Assembly (NCBI GenBank): GCA_029224185.1
Contig: CM055191.1
Coordinates: forward strand, 22,334,916-22,398,915
Length of the DNA: 64,000 nucleotides
From: Karalla daura
Taxonomy: Eukaryota > Chordata > Actinopteri > Chaetodontiformes > Leiognathidae
Direction of reading: 5' to 3'
Numbering within the stretch: the first letter of the stretch is position 1; each line of letters starts with the position of its first letter. Below, in pieces: positions 41,401 to 54,100 of the stretch. Under the pieces are notes generated by a model. The model saw only the letters and a program-made list of their open reading frames with translations, ran no database searches and had not been told where the DNA came from. Position numbers and translations under genes: made by a program.

Positions 41401-44400
41401 CTGGGCCTGGGTAATGGCTTTTTTATGCCGCGCTTTAGCAAAGACGGAGAGACACTTACTTAAGATTCCCTCACACCACATTCTGGTCTCCGCGAGCCAA
41501 CACGAAGACATGATCCAGGGGAATCCAGGCACATTTTCGGAGGGGGAAACAGGAAGCCAGCTTGGCAGCCGCTGAGACGTGGTTCCAATTCCAGCATGTC
41601 AGGTTGGACCGTAATTACACCTCATTTAGATATGGGCCCTAACAGAGAGCAGGTTTTTGGCCCCGCTTTGGTTCTCTCCTCGCACACACACACACACACG
41701 GAGGGTTGTACGCACGTAGGCACACACATGGTTGCGCGCGTGTGTGATTTGCATACATTAGTGTTTACACGGGTCCTCGCATCAGTGTGTGGTCTGCGTC
41801 CATCACTGTCTCGGGGAGCCGCGGGCCAGCACAAGTGTGACGGTCGGCACCTCATCATGGGCAGAGTCTGTCGCATACATCACCGCTGCGCCTGTGACCG
41901 TGTCCCAGTTTGTCGCCGTGTGTTCACACTTTCTCATATTGTCCTCGTCCTCTTGTAAGAGACAGCTCTGTGGCCACCCCTTCCCGAGCAAGGCTAGCCG
42001 AGGCAACACCCCGAGGGTTTTGGGCGCGTCTGAATTCCAGACGAAAGGAAGAAAGGAACGGGTCCGTCCAGCCATCTGCAGGTTATGAAGTCCGATACGT
42101 CGGAGCGTTTTTTGGGGTTCCTCTGGCAGCATGGGTGGTCCCAGGAGAAACAAGTACCACATGCAAACCGCTGTATTGTTGTTGCTCCTACTGTATTTGT
42201 TATCTGTGCATCTGTAATCTGTGTTGTTTTATGCGAATCCATGGAAGAAAAATCACCCCTTTGGTAGCCACTAGCGGTGATCTGAATAAACAGAGCAAAC
42301 GTTGAGTGTAATTGACTCCCCCTGAGAGGGTTTTTTTTTTTTTTTTTTTGTGTGTGCCCTAACCGTTGTGTGTTTAGATATCTGGTCACAAAGTTTGTTT
42401 TGATTTCAGCCGCTCCAAAGGGACCACAGTGGCCATACAGTGACTGGGGATATTATTCGGGCCCTGTTGTTGTAGATAAGTCCTTTTCATCTGCACAAAA
42501 GGCAAAGCTTCGAAACAACCCCGTGTCTTGTCTTTCTGCAGCGCAACCACAATGCTCCTTGTGTTTACGATCCATCCCTTTGCCCGAAACCGCTCCCCAC
42601 CGCACAGACTTACACACCCGCCTCCTGTGCCCCCCCACCCCCCCCCCCCACCCCCCCCTCCCCTCCCCGCCCCGTCGGGCCCTCATTCTCCTCCAGCCTC
42701 GCAAACACACAAACTACAAGCCACAATTGTAAATGTACCTTCACCCTCCCCACACCCATACACATCTAGAGCACAGAGACCAATGCGCCCTCACCCGCCC
42801 CCCCGCCCCCCCACCCCCCCTCAAACCCAAACCTCTAGGAAGGATCCAATCTCGAATGTTCGCTGGTCAACAGCTCGTCTTTCCTTCCTGTAATTACGCA
42901 TAGTTGTGGGCTCTAATGGACGAGGTAGAGAGCAGAGCTGCGGTCTGCGACACAGGAGACACAGACAAGTCTTAACCAGAATTGTTATGTCCCGCTCTCT
43001 TCATATTGGCCACCACATTAGAAAGCCGAGGTCCGCAATCAGAAGCCCTTCCCAAACCCCCCCCCCCTGGAACTGCTCGGGATGAAAAGCTTCCTGTCAG
43101 CACCTTGTCGCTCTCCTCTGTCTTCCCCCCCGATCTATAAGCAAAAGTCCCTGTGTTCCTTTTATAGTACAATGAGCTCTATTAATAAACTGCCGCTGGG
43201 GGGTGAGGGGGGGCCGCTTCGCCGTAGCCAAGTGGAACTGGATGCTGCCCAGAGAGGGAGAAGAAGCCATGGCTTTTTTTTTTCTTTTCCCCTTTTGGTT
43301 GCAAAGCCATAATTGACCAGTGTCTGGGGCAGGGGTATCCAATAGGATTATTTACTGCTGGTTAGCTGTTTCTGTGATCTTTGTGAATTAGTGTTTGTAA
43401 GGCAAGACTGCATGTCAGGAGGAAGAATTCCCAAACAATGGGCAGATTCAGCCCCCGTCGAGGTTTTCGGGGGTAAATGCAGAGTTTAGCTTGAGGTCAT
43501 TTTAATCGCTCTGAACAGAACAATGGCCATAATCAGCCGCTGTCAAGCGACGTCTTGATCTATAGCGAAATGAAAAATAACTTTGGATTGTTTCTGGCGT
43601 TGAAGGGAAAAAAAATACAGTAAATACGTTTTCCGAGCCAGATCTGCTAACAACATATGCGGCGGCAGTTCAGCGAGCATGTGCCTTTCTGACCCGGGGA
43701 GGATGTAGGATTTGATTTCAGGCAATCACTTATCACACCATCCAGCACGGAGCAGGAGAGGATCACGATAAGTGAAATCAGCTGGTGCGGTGCCTGCTTG
43801 GCAAGCAGCGGCTGCAGATTGCTGGGAACAGATAGTCCGATATGTTTGAAGATCTCCGCGGAGCCACGTCCTGTGTGCTATCTGTGTCAAACGAGCTCTG
43901 GCTGCGTCCGCCGTCGGAAACAAACAAACACACACGCACACGCGCACACACTCGCACAGAGCGCTCTCGTCGTCGGCCAAAACCTGAGTGCAGTTTGTGT
44001 TTGTGCCTCGTCTTTCAGGGAGGATGAAGACGCTTCCCACTGCGCCGTGCCAATCTCCACCAGCCTCATCAAGCAGATCGTGAACAAGGCCGGGAATGAG
44101 GACAACCTGGAGCACGTCCTGGCAGACTTCTACGGCCCTAAGACGTCCTCCGAGCCTCCGTGGCCCTATGTCAGCAAGGACTCCAGCAGGTACTGTCCAC
44201 CACCACCACCACCACCGCCAGCGCACCCTGTGAGGGCCTGTGCAGCTCGCTGTGGCTACTCTGTAACCAAAGGGAATTATGTGAGGATGAACTTGTTTGT
44301 CTTCATTAACTTCAACGGCTGGGAACACATATGCCTCCATGCCCCCCAGTGGGAAGCTGGCAGGAAAATGGTGAAGGATCCATATGCAACGGACTGGAGC

Positions 44401-45132
44401 AGGACTCCCGCACGGGGTCTCTTTGCTGGAGCATTACGGCATGTTCCGCTCTCTTCCATCACCATTATGGCACTTATGTCGCAAGAGCTGAATCTGGTAG
44501 TCCGAGTTTCATAACACGAGTCGAGAGACCCACCAGAGTGGGGGTTTTTTCTGTGCTTTTCCTTCTCCTGCAGCACCCCCCCCCCCCCCCCCCCCCCCCC
44601 CGAAGCGCAAAGTTGTGCAAGCCGCTCCTTTAATGAGGGAATGCTTGTCTTTATTGCCGACTCTTTGTTCACATCATAAAACCGTTCAGAGCCGCTAAGA
44701 CAATGGGGAGCCGCGCATCAGACGCTAGCGCCGGGGGGATCCCTCGCTGGCTTCCCACAGACCGGAGACGTCGGCTGTCACTCTGTCACCCTCCCAAGTA
44801 ACGCGGCCTTGTATCCAGTTAAAGCTTGGCGGGGCTCCGCAGGGCGTGCGGCGCCTATGTTCCATGCGCGCACGTGTGTGTGTGTGTGTGCGTGCGGCAC
44901 GCGCAGCCGCTTACGTACACCTCTGGGGGCAGCACGCACATGTGAAGCTGTCCACGAATGTCACTCTGGGAGTCGTCTTTTGTCACAAAGCAATCACATC
45001 TTGATGGCGGCGGTAAAAGACGTGGCCGCATGCTCCCCCGCAGGCCCCGAGTTACAAAGAGCCCCGGCAGATCTGCTGGACATGGGAGCCACATGTCTGC
45101 CTGTGGTTGCCGGGGGTTCCTCCGATCTCTGT

Positions 45133-45178
<46 letters not shown>

Positions 45179-48100
45179 ATCGCTGCTCCACACATATGCC
45201 GCATCACTCACCTTTGAATGTCGCACACACACACACACACATACACGCACGCACGCAGGCTGCATCTCAGAAGATCTGGCGGCCGGGTGTCAGGTTTCCC
45301 CTGTCACTCAGGCCTCTCCCTTCCCCGGGAGAAGAGAGGCCAAGGCCGCGGCCGAGGGCCTTCACTCAGAAGTCCGCCCCGCTCTGGATCCTCCAGCAGG
45401 AGGAGGATTGGTGGCGGCGATTTCCATCTGCGAGCACACCCAGGGCTTGGCCGGCGATGGCAAGCCGCGGTTTCATTTGTGTATTTTGACTTTGCGTCGA
45501 TAACGGTGGCGGAGCGCGGTCCAGACCAAAGCGGCCGGCTGGTAGCGGGTGTGTCAATATTGTGCCTTCGATGGTGGGGTGGGGGGAGAGGAAGTCGGGA
45601 GTGGTAAATGTTATTTTTCTTTCTCCCCGGGATTTTTAATGGCAGCGCGGCACCTCCGCAATCATTAAGCAAACATGTCGTAATGGTGGGGCCGGGGCGA
45701 GCCGCCCCTGCGCGTTACACCTCACCTCCAAAGCTTTCAGCACCAGACTTGGCGGGCTTTGACGGAGGCTGCCGGGCACATCTCTCTCAATTAGCTTCTT
45801 GTGAGCGCTGCGATGTGATTTATGAGCCCTGCACCTTGCCGCCCCCGGCCTCGAGGTCAGGGACCCTTTTACCACACACACGCACACACGCGCAGATGAG
45901 CTTTCGCCTGTGCCTCTTTTGCTCTCTGTTCCTTCTTTTCGCTGCGTCTCACGGCGCGGCTGCTCTGGCTGCGTGACAGGCCTGGGGCGGCAGGTCGGCA
46001 GGCCGGGCCGAGCGGAGACGGCCTTGGGGGGGGGGAGCGCGGGGGCCGGGTCGCCTCTCGAAGGCTTTGAACTTCAGAGCGAGCCCGAGGGGACTGTTCC
46101 GGCCCGGTGGAAAAGCGGCGGCGCGTTCCTGCCCGCCCGCCCGTTTGTCTCGGCCCGGGACGCGCCCACGCGCGTTCCCGGATGCCCCGTCAGCCGCTTC
46201 CCCCCGTGTCTGTTTGGATTGCGTAAGCGGCTGGCAGACCTCGCCTCCCCGCGTATTTGTTTAGGCCGACCGACTGTCAGCGCGTTAATGGTCCGCATGG
46301 CATAACAGCATGAGAGCTGTTTGTCTCCGCGCGACACGTTCGGAGGGCCGCTTGAGGTTGCACGCCGCATGACACTTGGCAGTGTGCGCAGCATATCCGT
46401 GGCCAAATTACAGTGGAAATGACCTCCTTTGTCTTCGTGATGGGGCAGGAATGAGCTTCATTACCGGGCCGATTTGACAATAATGGCTGTTTATCAATAA
46501 TGCATTACTGGTAGCCGTGTGTCTGTCTCACTGTCTATATATATGTCATTATGACTATGCGTCTTGGTTTGGGTGTTTACAGTGCATGGACCCGTAGCCT
46601 CACAGCAGTGGACAAAACGAGAAACCAGAGACATTTGTTCCGCACGCCTGTGCCCCCGACTAGTTCGGCTGGATGGAGCAGAGTTGATGCTGGGGTTGTG
46701 ATCATTTTGTGCCCCCCCTCTCCCCTCCCGTCTCCTCCCACAGGTCTGTGCTGGAGCCCTTGGCCCAGTGGGACAGTCCCATGCAGGTGAAGTTATCCTG
46801 CTGGAAGCCTGGCCTCAACACTCTGCTGGTGGAGCTGCTGCCCTGGGCCCTGCTGGCCAACCACTCCCAGTGGGACCTCTGGCTGTTCGAGGGAGAGACC
46901 ATCGTCCTGCAGATACCAGCCGGCAAAGTCATTGTGCCACCCAACTTCAAGGTAGCGTGGGTGTGTGATCAGGCTTCCCCTGCTGGGTGGACCTCCGTGT
47001 TTCCCACCACGATGGACTAAACAGTCTCGTTCGGTTGTTTTCCCTGGATTTAAAAATCTCCCTCCACGGCCCCAGGAGGCCATAGCCGACAGCTTCACGG
47101 GCTGAGGATCGCTCTGCGTGACAAGCGGACCGGGCTTCATTTGTGAAAGACTCTGCTGAGCGGCAAAAAACTCTCTGGTCTGAATTTCCATGTGCCACCA
47201 ACGCTTTTTATATCATCCTCGCCTGGCCTTTATAGTGCCTCATCAAAGCAGTCAAATTGCTTGGATGTCAACTTTCTCGAGTTTCCCTTCGGGTCAAAAA
47301 GAGTTTAGGATAAGCTAAAAAAAAAAAGAAAAAAGCCTGATTCTGAAAGACGTTTATAGACGGCGTGCTTTCCAAATGTTGGGCCTCGTACGTCCTTGAG
47401 TGATGTTGGTCTTTCGCTGGAGATATACTTTTGTTTTTAGATCAAGACCTGGAAGTCTGTGTCTTTGCGGCCTGACAGCCTCCATTACGAGGCCGGCCCT
47501 CTGCTCATTTCGCTCTCGACTAATAAGCACAGAACCTGAGATCATTCACCAGAGCTGCATTACAACAATATTCCCCGCATGAGGCTTCATCTGCAGCCAA
47601 GCTCTGTCATTGTATACTGCAGGCATGTCTCCGCTGGCTTCGGTGGAAGAGGCCTGCAGATGGTTTTCCCCCCGTGGAACATAACGCACGCACACGCCGA
47701 GTCCTCTGCCGCCGCTGCCAGCGCGGGCCGGAGCGGGGGGGGCGGCGTATCAGAGAACAAGTGCCGATGCGGTTCAGCTCGCAGGAACAAAACAAAAAGT
47801 TGTAAATGTGTAATAGTCCGTGAAATCGAAACAAATAAAGCGTCGTTTCCATGGCACCCTGCGTTTCTGCCGTGGCACGGCAGACGGGCGGGGGGGAGAG
47901 GGGAGTGGGTCTCGGACTCGGTCTCTTTAGGCGAGGGGCCTGCTGTCTGACGGCCGCGCTGCACGGCGCCACGGCCAACACGGAGACTGTCAGGAAACGC
48001 CGCGTTGAGCCGCGGGCCTTTCCAAAACGCAATCACATACTGTCCGTCCAAAAAAACGGCTACCTCCGTCTGACACGACGGCTGATTTCACCTACCCGAT

Positions 48101-51100
48101 GTCCCGGTCGCCTCCCATCCTCACCCTCTCCCGTCTCCCTCCCTCCCGCCCGCCGTGCAGGAAGCCTTCCAGATCGGCATCTACTGGGCCCACACCAACA
48201 CCGTCCACAAGTCCACCGCGCTGAAGCTGGTCCACGACCTGACCTCGCCGCGCTGGAAGGAGGGCGCGGGCTCCGAGGTGGTCACCCTGGACGAGGAGGG
48301 CTACGTGGAGGCGGACATCACCCTGGGGGCCTTCCCCGGCCGGCAGAAGGTGGGGAAACATGCCTCCACAGCCTGCGGTCGGCGGACGTCACTGTCGCGC
48401 AGGGCGATGTGTCCCAGACGGGGAGAGTGAAGCAATTTATCAGATCCTGGGGAGGGGAGGAGGGGGGCGAGGGGGAGTCCACACACACTGAGACACCAGA
48501 GTGCCTTTCTCACTCCACGTCCTAGTTATTGAAATATGTGAACGGCTGTTTTTCTGTGTCACGTTCACATAAGAATCTGGGTCATTGCTACAAGTCGACC
48601 TGAAAAGGGGTTATAGTTCTGCAGCTGAATGAGCAGATCTCTGTCTGATTGACAGATCGTCCCCTGCCACTGACTAAGCATTTGTCGTCCGCGACTGGGC
48701 GTCTCTCCCCTCCGCAGCTGTGTCAGTTCTGCGTGTCGTCCGTGGTGAGACACGGCATCCAGATCCTGCAGATCGAGGACAGGACCGTCCTGGTCAACAG
48801 CACGCCGTACCCCATCCAGTACCGGCCCCTGCTGACGTACCACGCGCTGGCAGCCGACGAGCAGGTAACGAGCGCGGCTGTGGGGGGAGGGGGGGTGAGG
48901 GGGGTGAGGGGGGAGGGGGGGCTTTCTGGGAAGCCGCCTGTTTTCCCTGAGAGCGCTGCGCACGCGAGCGCGCAATCAGTCAACCTCAGCGTGAGTCAAG
49001 GGAAGTGATCAAAGAGCTCGCTTTCGCTCTGATTGATCTGAAAAGTCATACATCTTGACTCTCGGGCCGGTTTTGTAGAGGGCATGAAAGGGAAAAGAAA
49101 AGCAACAGTGCAGAGTATCTTTCCACCATAGAACACCTGCTTCGTGCTGGATATTATGACTGTAGGCCGTACGGGGGCTAACATGTCATGTGTCAGCACA
49201 CCTGCCCGCTGCCTAGCTCTACCTCTCCATGAAATAGTGTGACTCCCGGACCCAGGGCTTCACTTTCTCCCCGCCAGCTCCTGGTTTGTATCTCGAGCCG
49301 TGTCTGTCCCGTCCCGCTCCGCTCAGCTCTCGCTTCAGCATTTTCCCCCCGCACATTACTCAGGCCCGTCCAGCCCGGCACCGCCGCACGCCGCCGCACA
49401 CAGAGCTCGGGACGCGGCAAGCCGTTTTCCATCAGATCATGTTGCTCCCCCCGCTCCCCCCGCCCGCCCGCTCCCCCCTCCCTCTCTCCCCCTCCGCCGT
49501 TCTCACCATGTGGCAATGGCACTTCACAGGGACATTAGACAAACACCCAGAATTGGATGCAGGTTTCCCTTCTCGCTTTCATCTGTTGCTTGTTCCCAAA
49601 AGAGAGCAACAATGTAGTGATGTCATTTAACGAGCCTTCAGACCCTCTTAAAGGAGGATGGCAGAGCTTGCCAGTTGCCACTAATTGACTGAAAAACCTT
49701 TAAAAAAAAGAGAGAGAGCGCTTAAAAAAACTAAATGGCGGGCGATGGGCTTAAGAATAACACAGACCGCAAACAAGGCTAGGAATGTCTTTCTAGTCGC
49801 TCTATTCATCATCCCCAGTGTCTAATCCCTGTAGTCCTCCACTACTCGCCGCTCACTGGCTGCTAAACCGGCACAGCAGGACTTCTCTGCTACCAATTTA
49901 GCGCTAAGCTCAGTGGGAGAACGTGGCGAGTACAATAACAATGTGGTTTCACCATGTATCTTTTGTTGTAATGACTTGCATCTTCTTTGCTCTCTGCCTT
50001 TCTTCTCTTCTCGGCCTTCATGTTCCATCTCATCTCCCCCCTCCCCCTCCCCCGTCTCATTCCTTCACATTCTTGCGTTTGCCCCCGTCCTCTCCCGACC
50101 GCGCCGCCTCCCCTCTGCAGGCCTGCGATGTCCCCGAGACGGCAGTGTTCAGCCTGGCTCCCGCGGAGGACGCGGCGCTGGCCAAACCCAGCTCCGTGCC
50201 GTGCTGGGACCTGCTCCAGACCGGCGTCCAGGGAGCCGTGGAGTTCCCTCTGCCCCTGCGCCACATGCTGCTCAGCCTGTTTCCCAGGCCTGACGAGGCA
50301 GCTGGATCCGCAGCCTGGAGCCTGCCCGCTCCCGTCCGGCCAGACTTCCCCCGGCTCGGCCTGTCTGTTCCGAGGGAGCCGGACTCCGGGGGTGGCCCGA
50401 GCAGCAGGTGGGTGCAGCGGAGCGTTTGCGGGTTTGCAGACTGTGGCAGGCCGCTCGGAGCGGGGCCACCGGAGCCCGGCTGGCACGGGGCTCGCAGCGC
50501 GGAGGTATTGTTGCCGGTCACGGCTTGTTAAACGCTGCCGCCGGAGCAACAGGAGGAATGCCCTCAGTGTTTCCACTGTCGGGGCCTGTCCTGGCCAATC
50601 CATCCCTCTCATTTCACATCTTTCCCTCCCGTCCGTCCGACTTTGTTTTCCTCCCTTTGCTCGTGTCTTTGGCTCGCCGGCAGCGCCAGTGAAAAGCCGT
50701 TTCATCCTCCAGCCACCGCAAGCACAGCGTCCGGGCCGCGCGCTCCAGAGGCCGCCAGGCAGGCATACATCTCCCTGCATTCCTGTGTCGGAGCGGCCCC
50801 CGGCTCCCGCTGACTGCGTGTGAGCCAGGCGCGCAGAGTGGCAGAGCGTCAGAGGCTGGCCCCGGCCCAGACGAGCCTCAGAGGCTCGCACATGTGACGC
50901 GTGACACATCCAGGGCCGGGCGTGTGAGCGCTCGGCGCCGCGTGTGTGGTTAGAAGGGATTTGGACTCAGGCCGTCTGCGGACAGTTTATTTACGGCCTT
51001 GTTTATTTAGGCTTTTTTTTTGGGTTCCCTTGCAGAGGCATAGTGCTGACATATCAGGAGCACCTTGGGGTGACATACATCATCCTGAATGAGGACCCGT

Positions 51101-54100
51101 CTCCCCGCATGCTGATCCACAACAAGTGTCCCATCCCACTGCTGCTCAAGGAGACCGTCAAAGGTAGGGAGGCGAGGACCGGGGGCCGACCTCTCCCCCG
51201 CTTTCCCGTCTGGCGCGGCGCGTGTTTTGACTCTCTCTCCTCCCCGGTCCGCAGAGACTCCCAGGGCTGAGGTGTTCTGCCGGCCCCTGCCCGCCAACTC
51301 CAGCCTGCACCACGAGCTCTACCACCACGCCTCCAGCTTCCCCGAGTGCCGGCAGAAGGAGCTGCTGCCCGCGCTGCTGCTGAAGACCACCTCGGAGCAC
51401 AGCTCCACCGACTGGACCGAGCCCGTGGACATCAACTGCCCCGGCACTCAGGTGAGAGAGGGCCGCGAAGCCGCCTCTCCGCTTGAGCTTCTCAATCTCA
51501 ATGATTAAATCTAAGACTATCACGTATATAAAGCACCGGGCCAAGATGCTCTGAGGTCTGACTTGAGTGCAACAGACTCCCCGGTGCTGCGACTGGCAGG
51601 AAGGTGGTGCCAGAGTTCAAGGTTCTTTACTAATTAACTAATAACAGCCACATATTTCACAATAAAAGCACTTCCTCTGTGTGTAAAGGTGCACATTTCT
51701 CCTGCAGTCCCTGTCACGCGTTGTTGGGCTGCAGCTGAGCGGTTCAGGTTGTGCCGCGGGGTTAGGGGCAGCTCGGCCGCGGTCAGCGCGTGTCGTGTTT
51801 GCTGTTGTGTCTAGCCAGCTGTAGGCCGAGCCGGAGGTCGAGGCGGCCTAGCTCTGGTTACTGTGAGGTCTGAGAGCGCGGGGGGGGGGCGAGGGGTCAG
51901 AGGTGGCACTTGTTATGACTGCTCAGCCAGGCGTTCAGCGGGGGGGCTGCTTCCTTTCGTCACGTGAGGGCTGGAGGTTAAAGGCACAGCCGTGTCTGCT
52001 CGGGAACACACACACACGCACATGCACACACGGCAGCAGAGCAGAGAGTTGTGTTTCTGTGAATGGCTCGAACTGGATTTGTGGAATAAGCAATACTAAG
52101 CATGCTGTCTCAGTACCGTCATGTACTTAACCACAGGTTTGTGTTTGTGCTCCTCCCCCTCCTCCTCCTCCTCCTCCATCAGGTGGTGTTCCTGCCTGGC
52201 TTCGGCTGCCTCTACGTGGATGTGGGCTATGAGAAAGGCACCCTGGTCCTGTCTCTGGCACCAGAGGGCAGCGTGGACGCTGTGATCAGCCAGCACAGCA
52301 GGTACGTGTGCTCTGCCCCGTGTTGTTTTATGCTCCCCGCATGTTTCCTCCGTAAGAAATCGTCCCAGTCTTCCCAACCCGGGGCTATCCGCCTTTTACC
52401 GTGTTCACTTCCAGTTGCTCCGTGACTGCTGTTAGCGGCGGTGTTTTCATGCAGACATGGGGCGGCAGGCACGGTTTTCACCACAGGAGGGCAATAAAAG
52501 CCTCGTGTTGTCAGGAGTGCAGTTAGTACAGTAGAGCATGTTACTGCTTTATTCCATTACATCAGCAGGCCGCCGCCGCCGCGTCTTTCTGGCAAAACAG
52601 GAAACGAATATAATCATGTTTGATAATTAGAAACGAGTTGCATCATTGGGGCACCTTGATGAGGCTCGTGATGAGAGAGGAGCCCCTGGATGCTGCGAGT
52701 GATCAGCTGACTGGAGATGTTCTCATCCCTCGGCCCAGGTCCTCCAGGCTGTCCTGCGCCCTGCTGCTGAGCGAGGCCAGCGTGGTGCTGAGTGACGACA
52801 TCACCAGCCCCTGTGGCTCGGTGGAGCTGCTGAGGCTCACGCTGTCCAAGCTGCTGCTGAGCCTGGCCCCGGGGCCGGCCGGCCCGGCCCCCGGCCCGCC
52901 CCCCGCCGCCACCCTCCCGGGCCCGGCCGGCGCCGCTTTGCCCGGCAGCTGCGTGATCGAGCTCCACTGCTCCGGCCTGCAGCTGGACAACCAGCTGTAC
53001 AACCGCGCCAGCTTCCACTTCCCCGTGCTGCTGTGCCAGGACCAGAGGGGCGGGGCCGGGGGCGGGGCCGAGGCCGGCGCCGCCTGGACCTGCGACGCCA
53101 ACCCCTCCCTGTGCCCCGAGGCCCTGAGCGAGTTCAAGCGCTGCTGCTTCCTGCAGCTCAGGATGGTGCTGGCGGAGGACAGATGCTTCGTGGAGGAGGT
53201 CGGAGTCTGCCTTACTTTCTCTGCATTTGCATTCTCTTTGTTGCTGTTTGTTTTCTTTTGGCCAGACAACATTCAGACCACTAACAAAACAACATCTGGA
53301 ACACAAGAACAGCGACTACAGGACGGTTATGGCCTGTGGGCGACAGAGAAATGACAGGAATAAGACAGAAAAACATTTGAACTCCTCCTTAGGTTTGCCG
53401 TCGTAAATACCATTACTGGTTATTAGAAAAGACAGCCCGTGGTGGAGATCTCTTCTCAGGGTGAGCCCGAGCCTGCACTGCAAGGTTTAATGTGACACTG
53501 AAGCAAACCTAGAAACACAACCACAGAAACAAAACTTTCAGTATTAATTCACAGTCCAGTCCAGTGCCTCAGGAGACCAAATATAAAGGATCTATCAGTT
53601 CCAGGAAGCGCTTCCAGGTCCTGATCGCGATTGTCACCAGGCCATCCGCTATATTTTCAAAAGCCAGAACAACAGTAATTATATTCGTAACAGCACTGGA
53701 CAGCACAGCAGGGTGTTAGAGTAGACTTTCTGAATTGAATCCTCTTCTAAAGTATCAGAGTGTGTTTCCTATAAATCACAAAGCAAACAGCCCAGAGCCC
53801 ACACAGGACCCTCTCGCTCTTATAGATCATTATTAATAACAGACGGATCATTCTCTGGACCTTCTCCTTCCGTAGGTCACCTTCCAGCTGCAGCCTGCCA
53901 GAGTCTACCTGGAGGACACCTTTGTTTACTACATCAAGACCCTGTTCAACACCTACATCCCTGACTACGCCATGGCCCCGGACCCAGCCAAAGCCCAGCC
54001 CCAGAGGGGCGGAGCGTCCAGACCGGCACCCCTCCTCCCCGAGCAGGTGAAGGTCCACACACACACACACACACACCCTCCCCCCTCCCTCAGTGTGGCA

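Larger units (their letters stand above)
44190..46743 (+). other. vps13b intron
   Basis: An intron of 2554 nt with CCA repeats just after the donor, a C26 run (44576-44601), two (CA)n arrays (45135-45176, 45229-45258), a CpG-rich stretch at about 45960-46270 and an AT-rich block at 46430-46530. No exon is seen. Confidence 0.85.

Noticed and set aside
45135..45258. CRISPR-like regular repeats
   Set aside because: These are plain CA microsatellites with no spacer-repeat structure. The genome is vertebrate.
52614..53306. Open frame of 230 codons on - across the largest vps13b exon
   Set aside because: Antisense shadow of the exon at 52739-53198, with Gln/Gly/Ala-rich composition mirroring its GC-rich codons.
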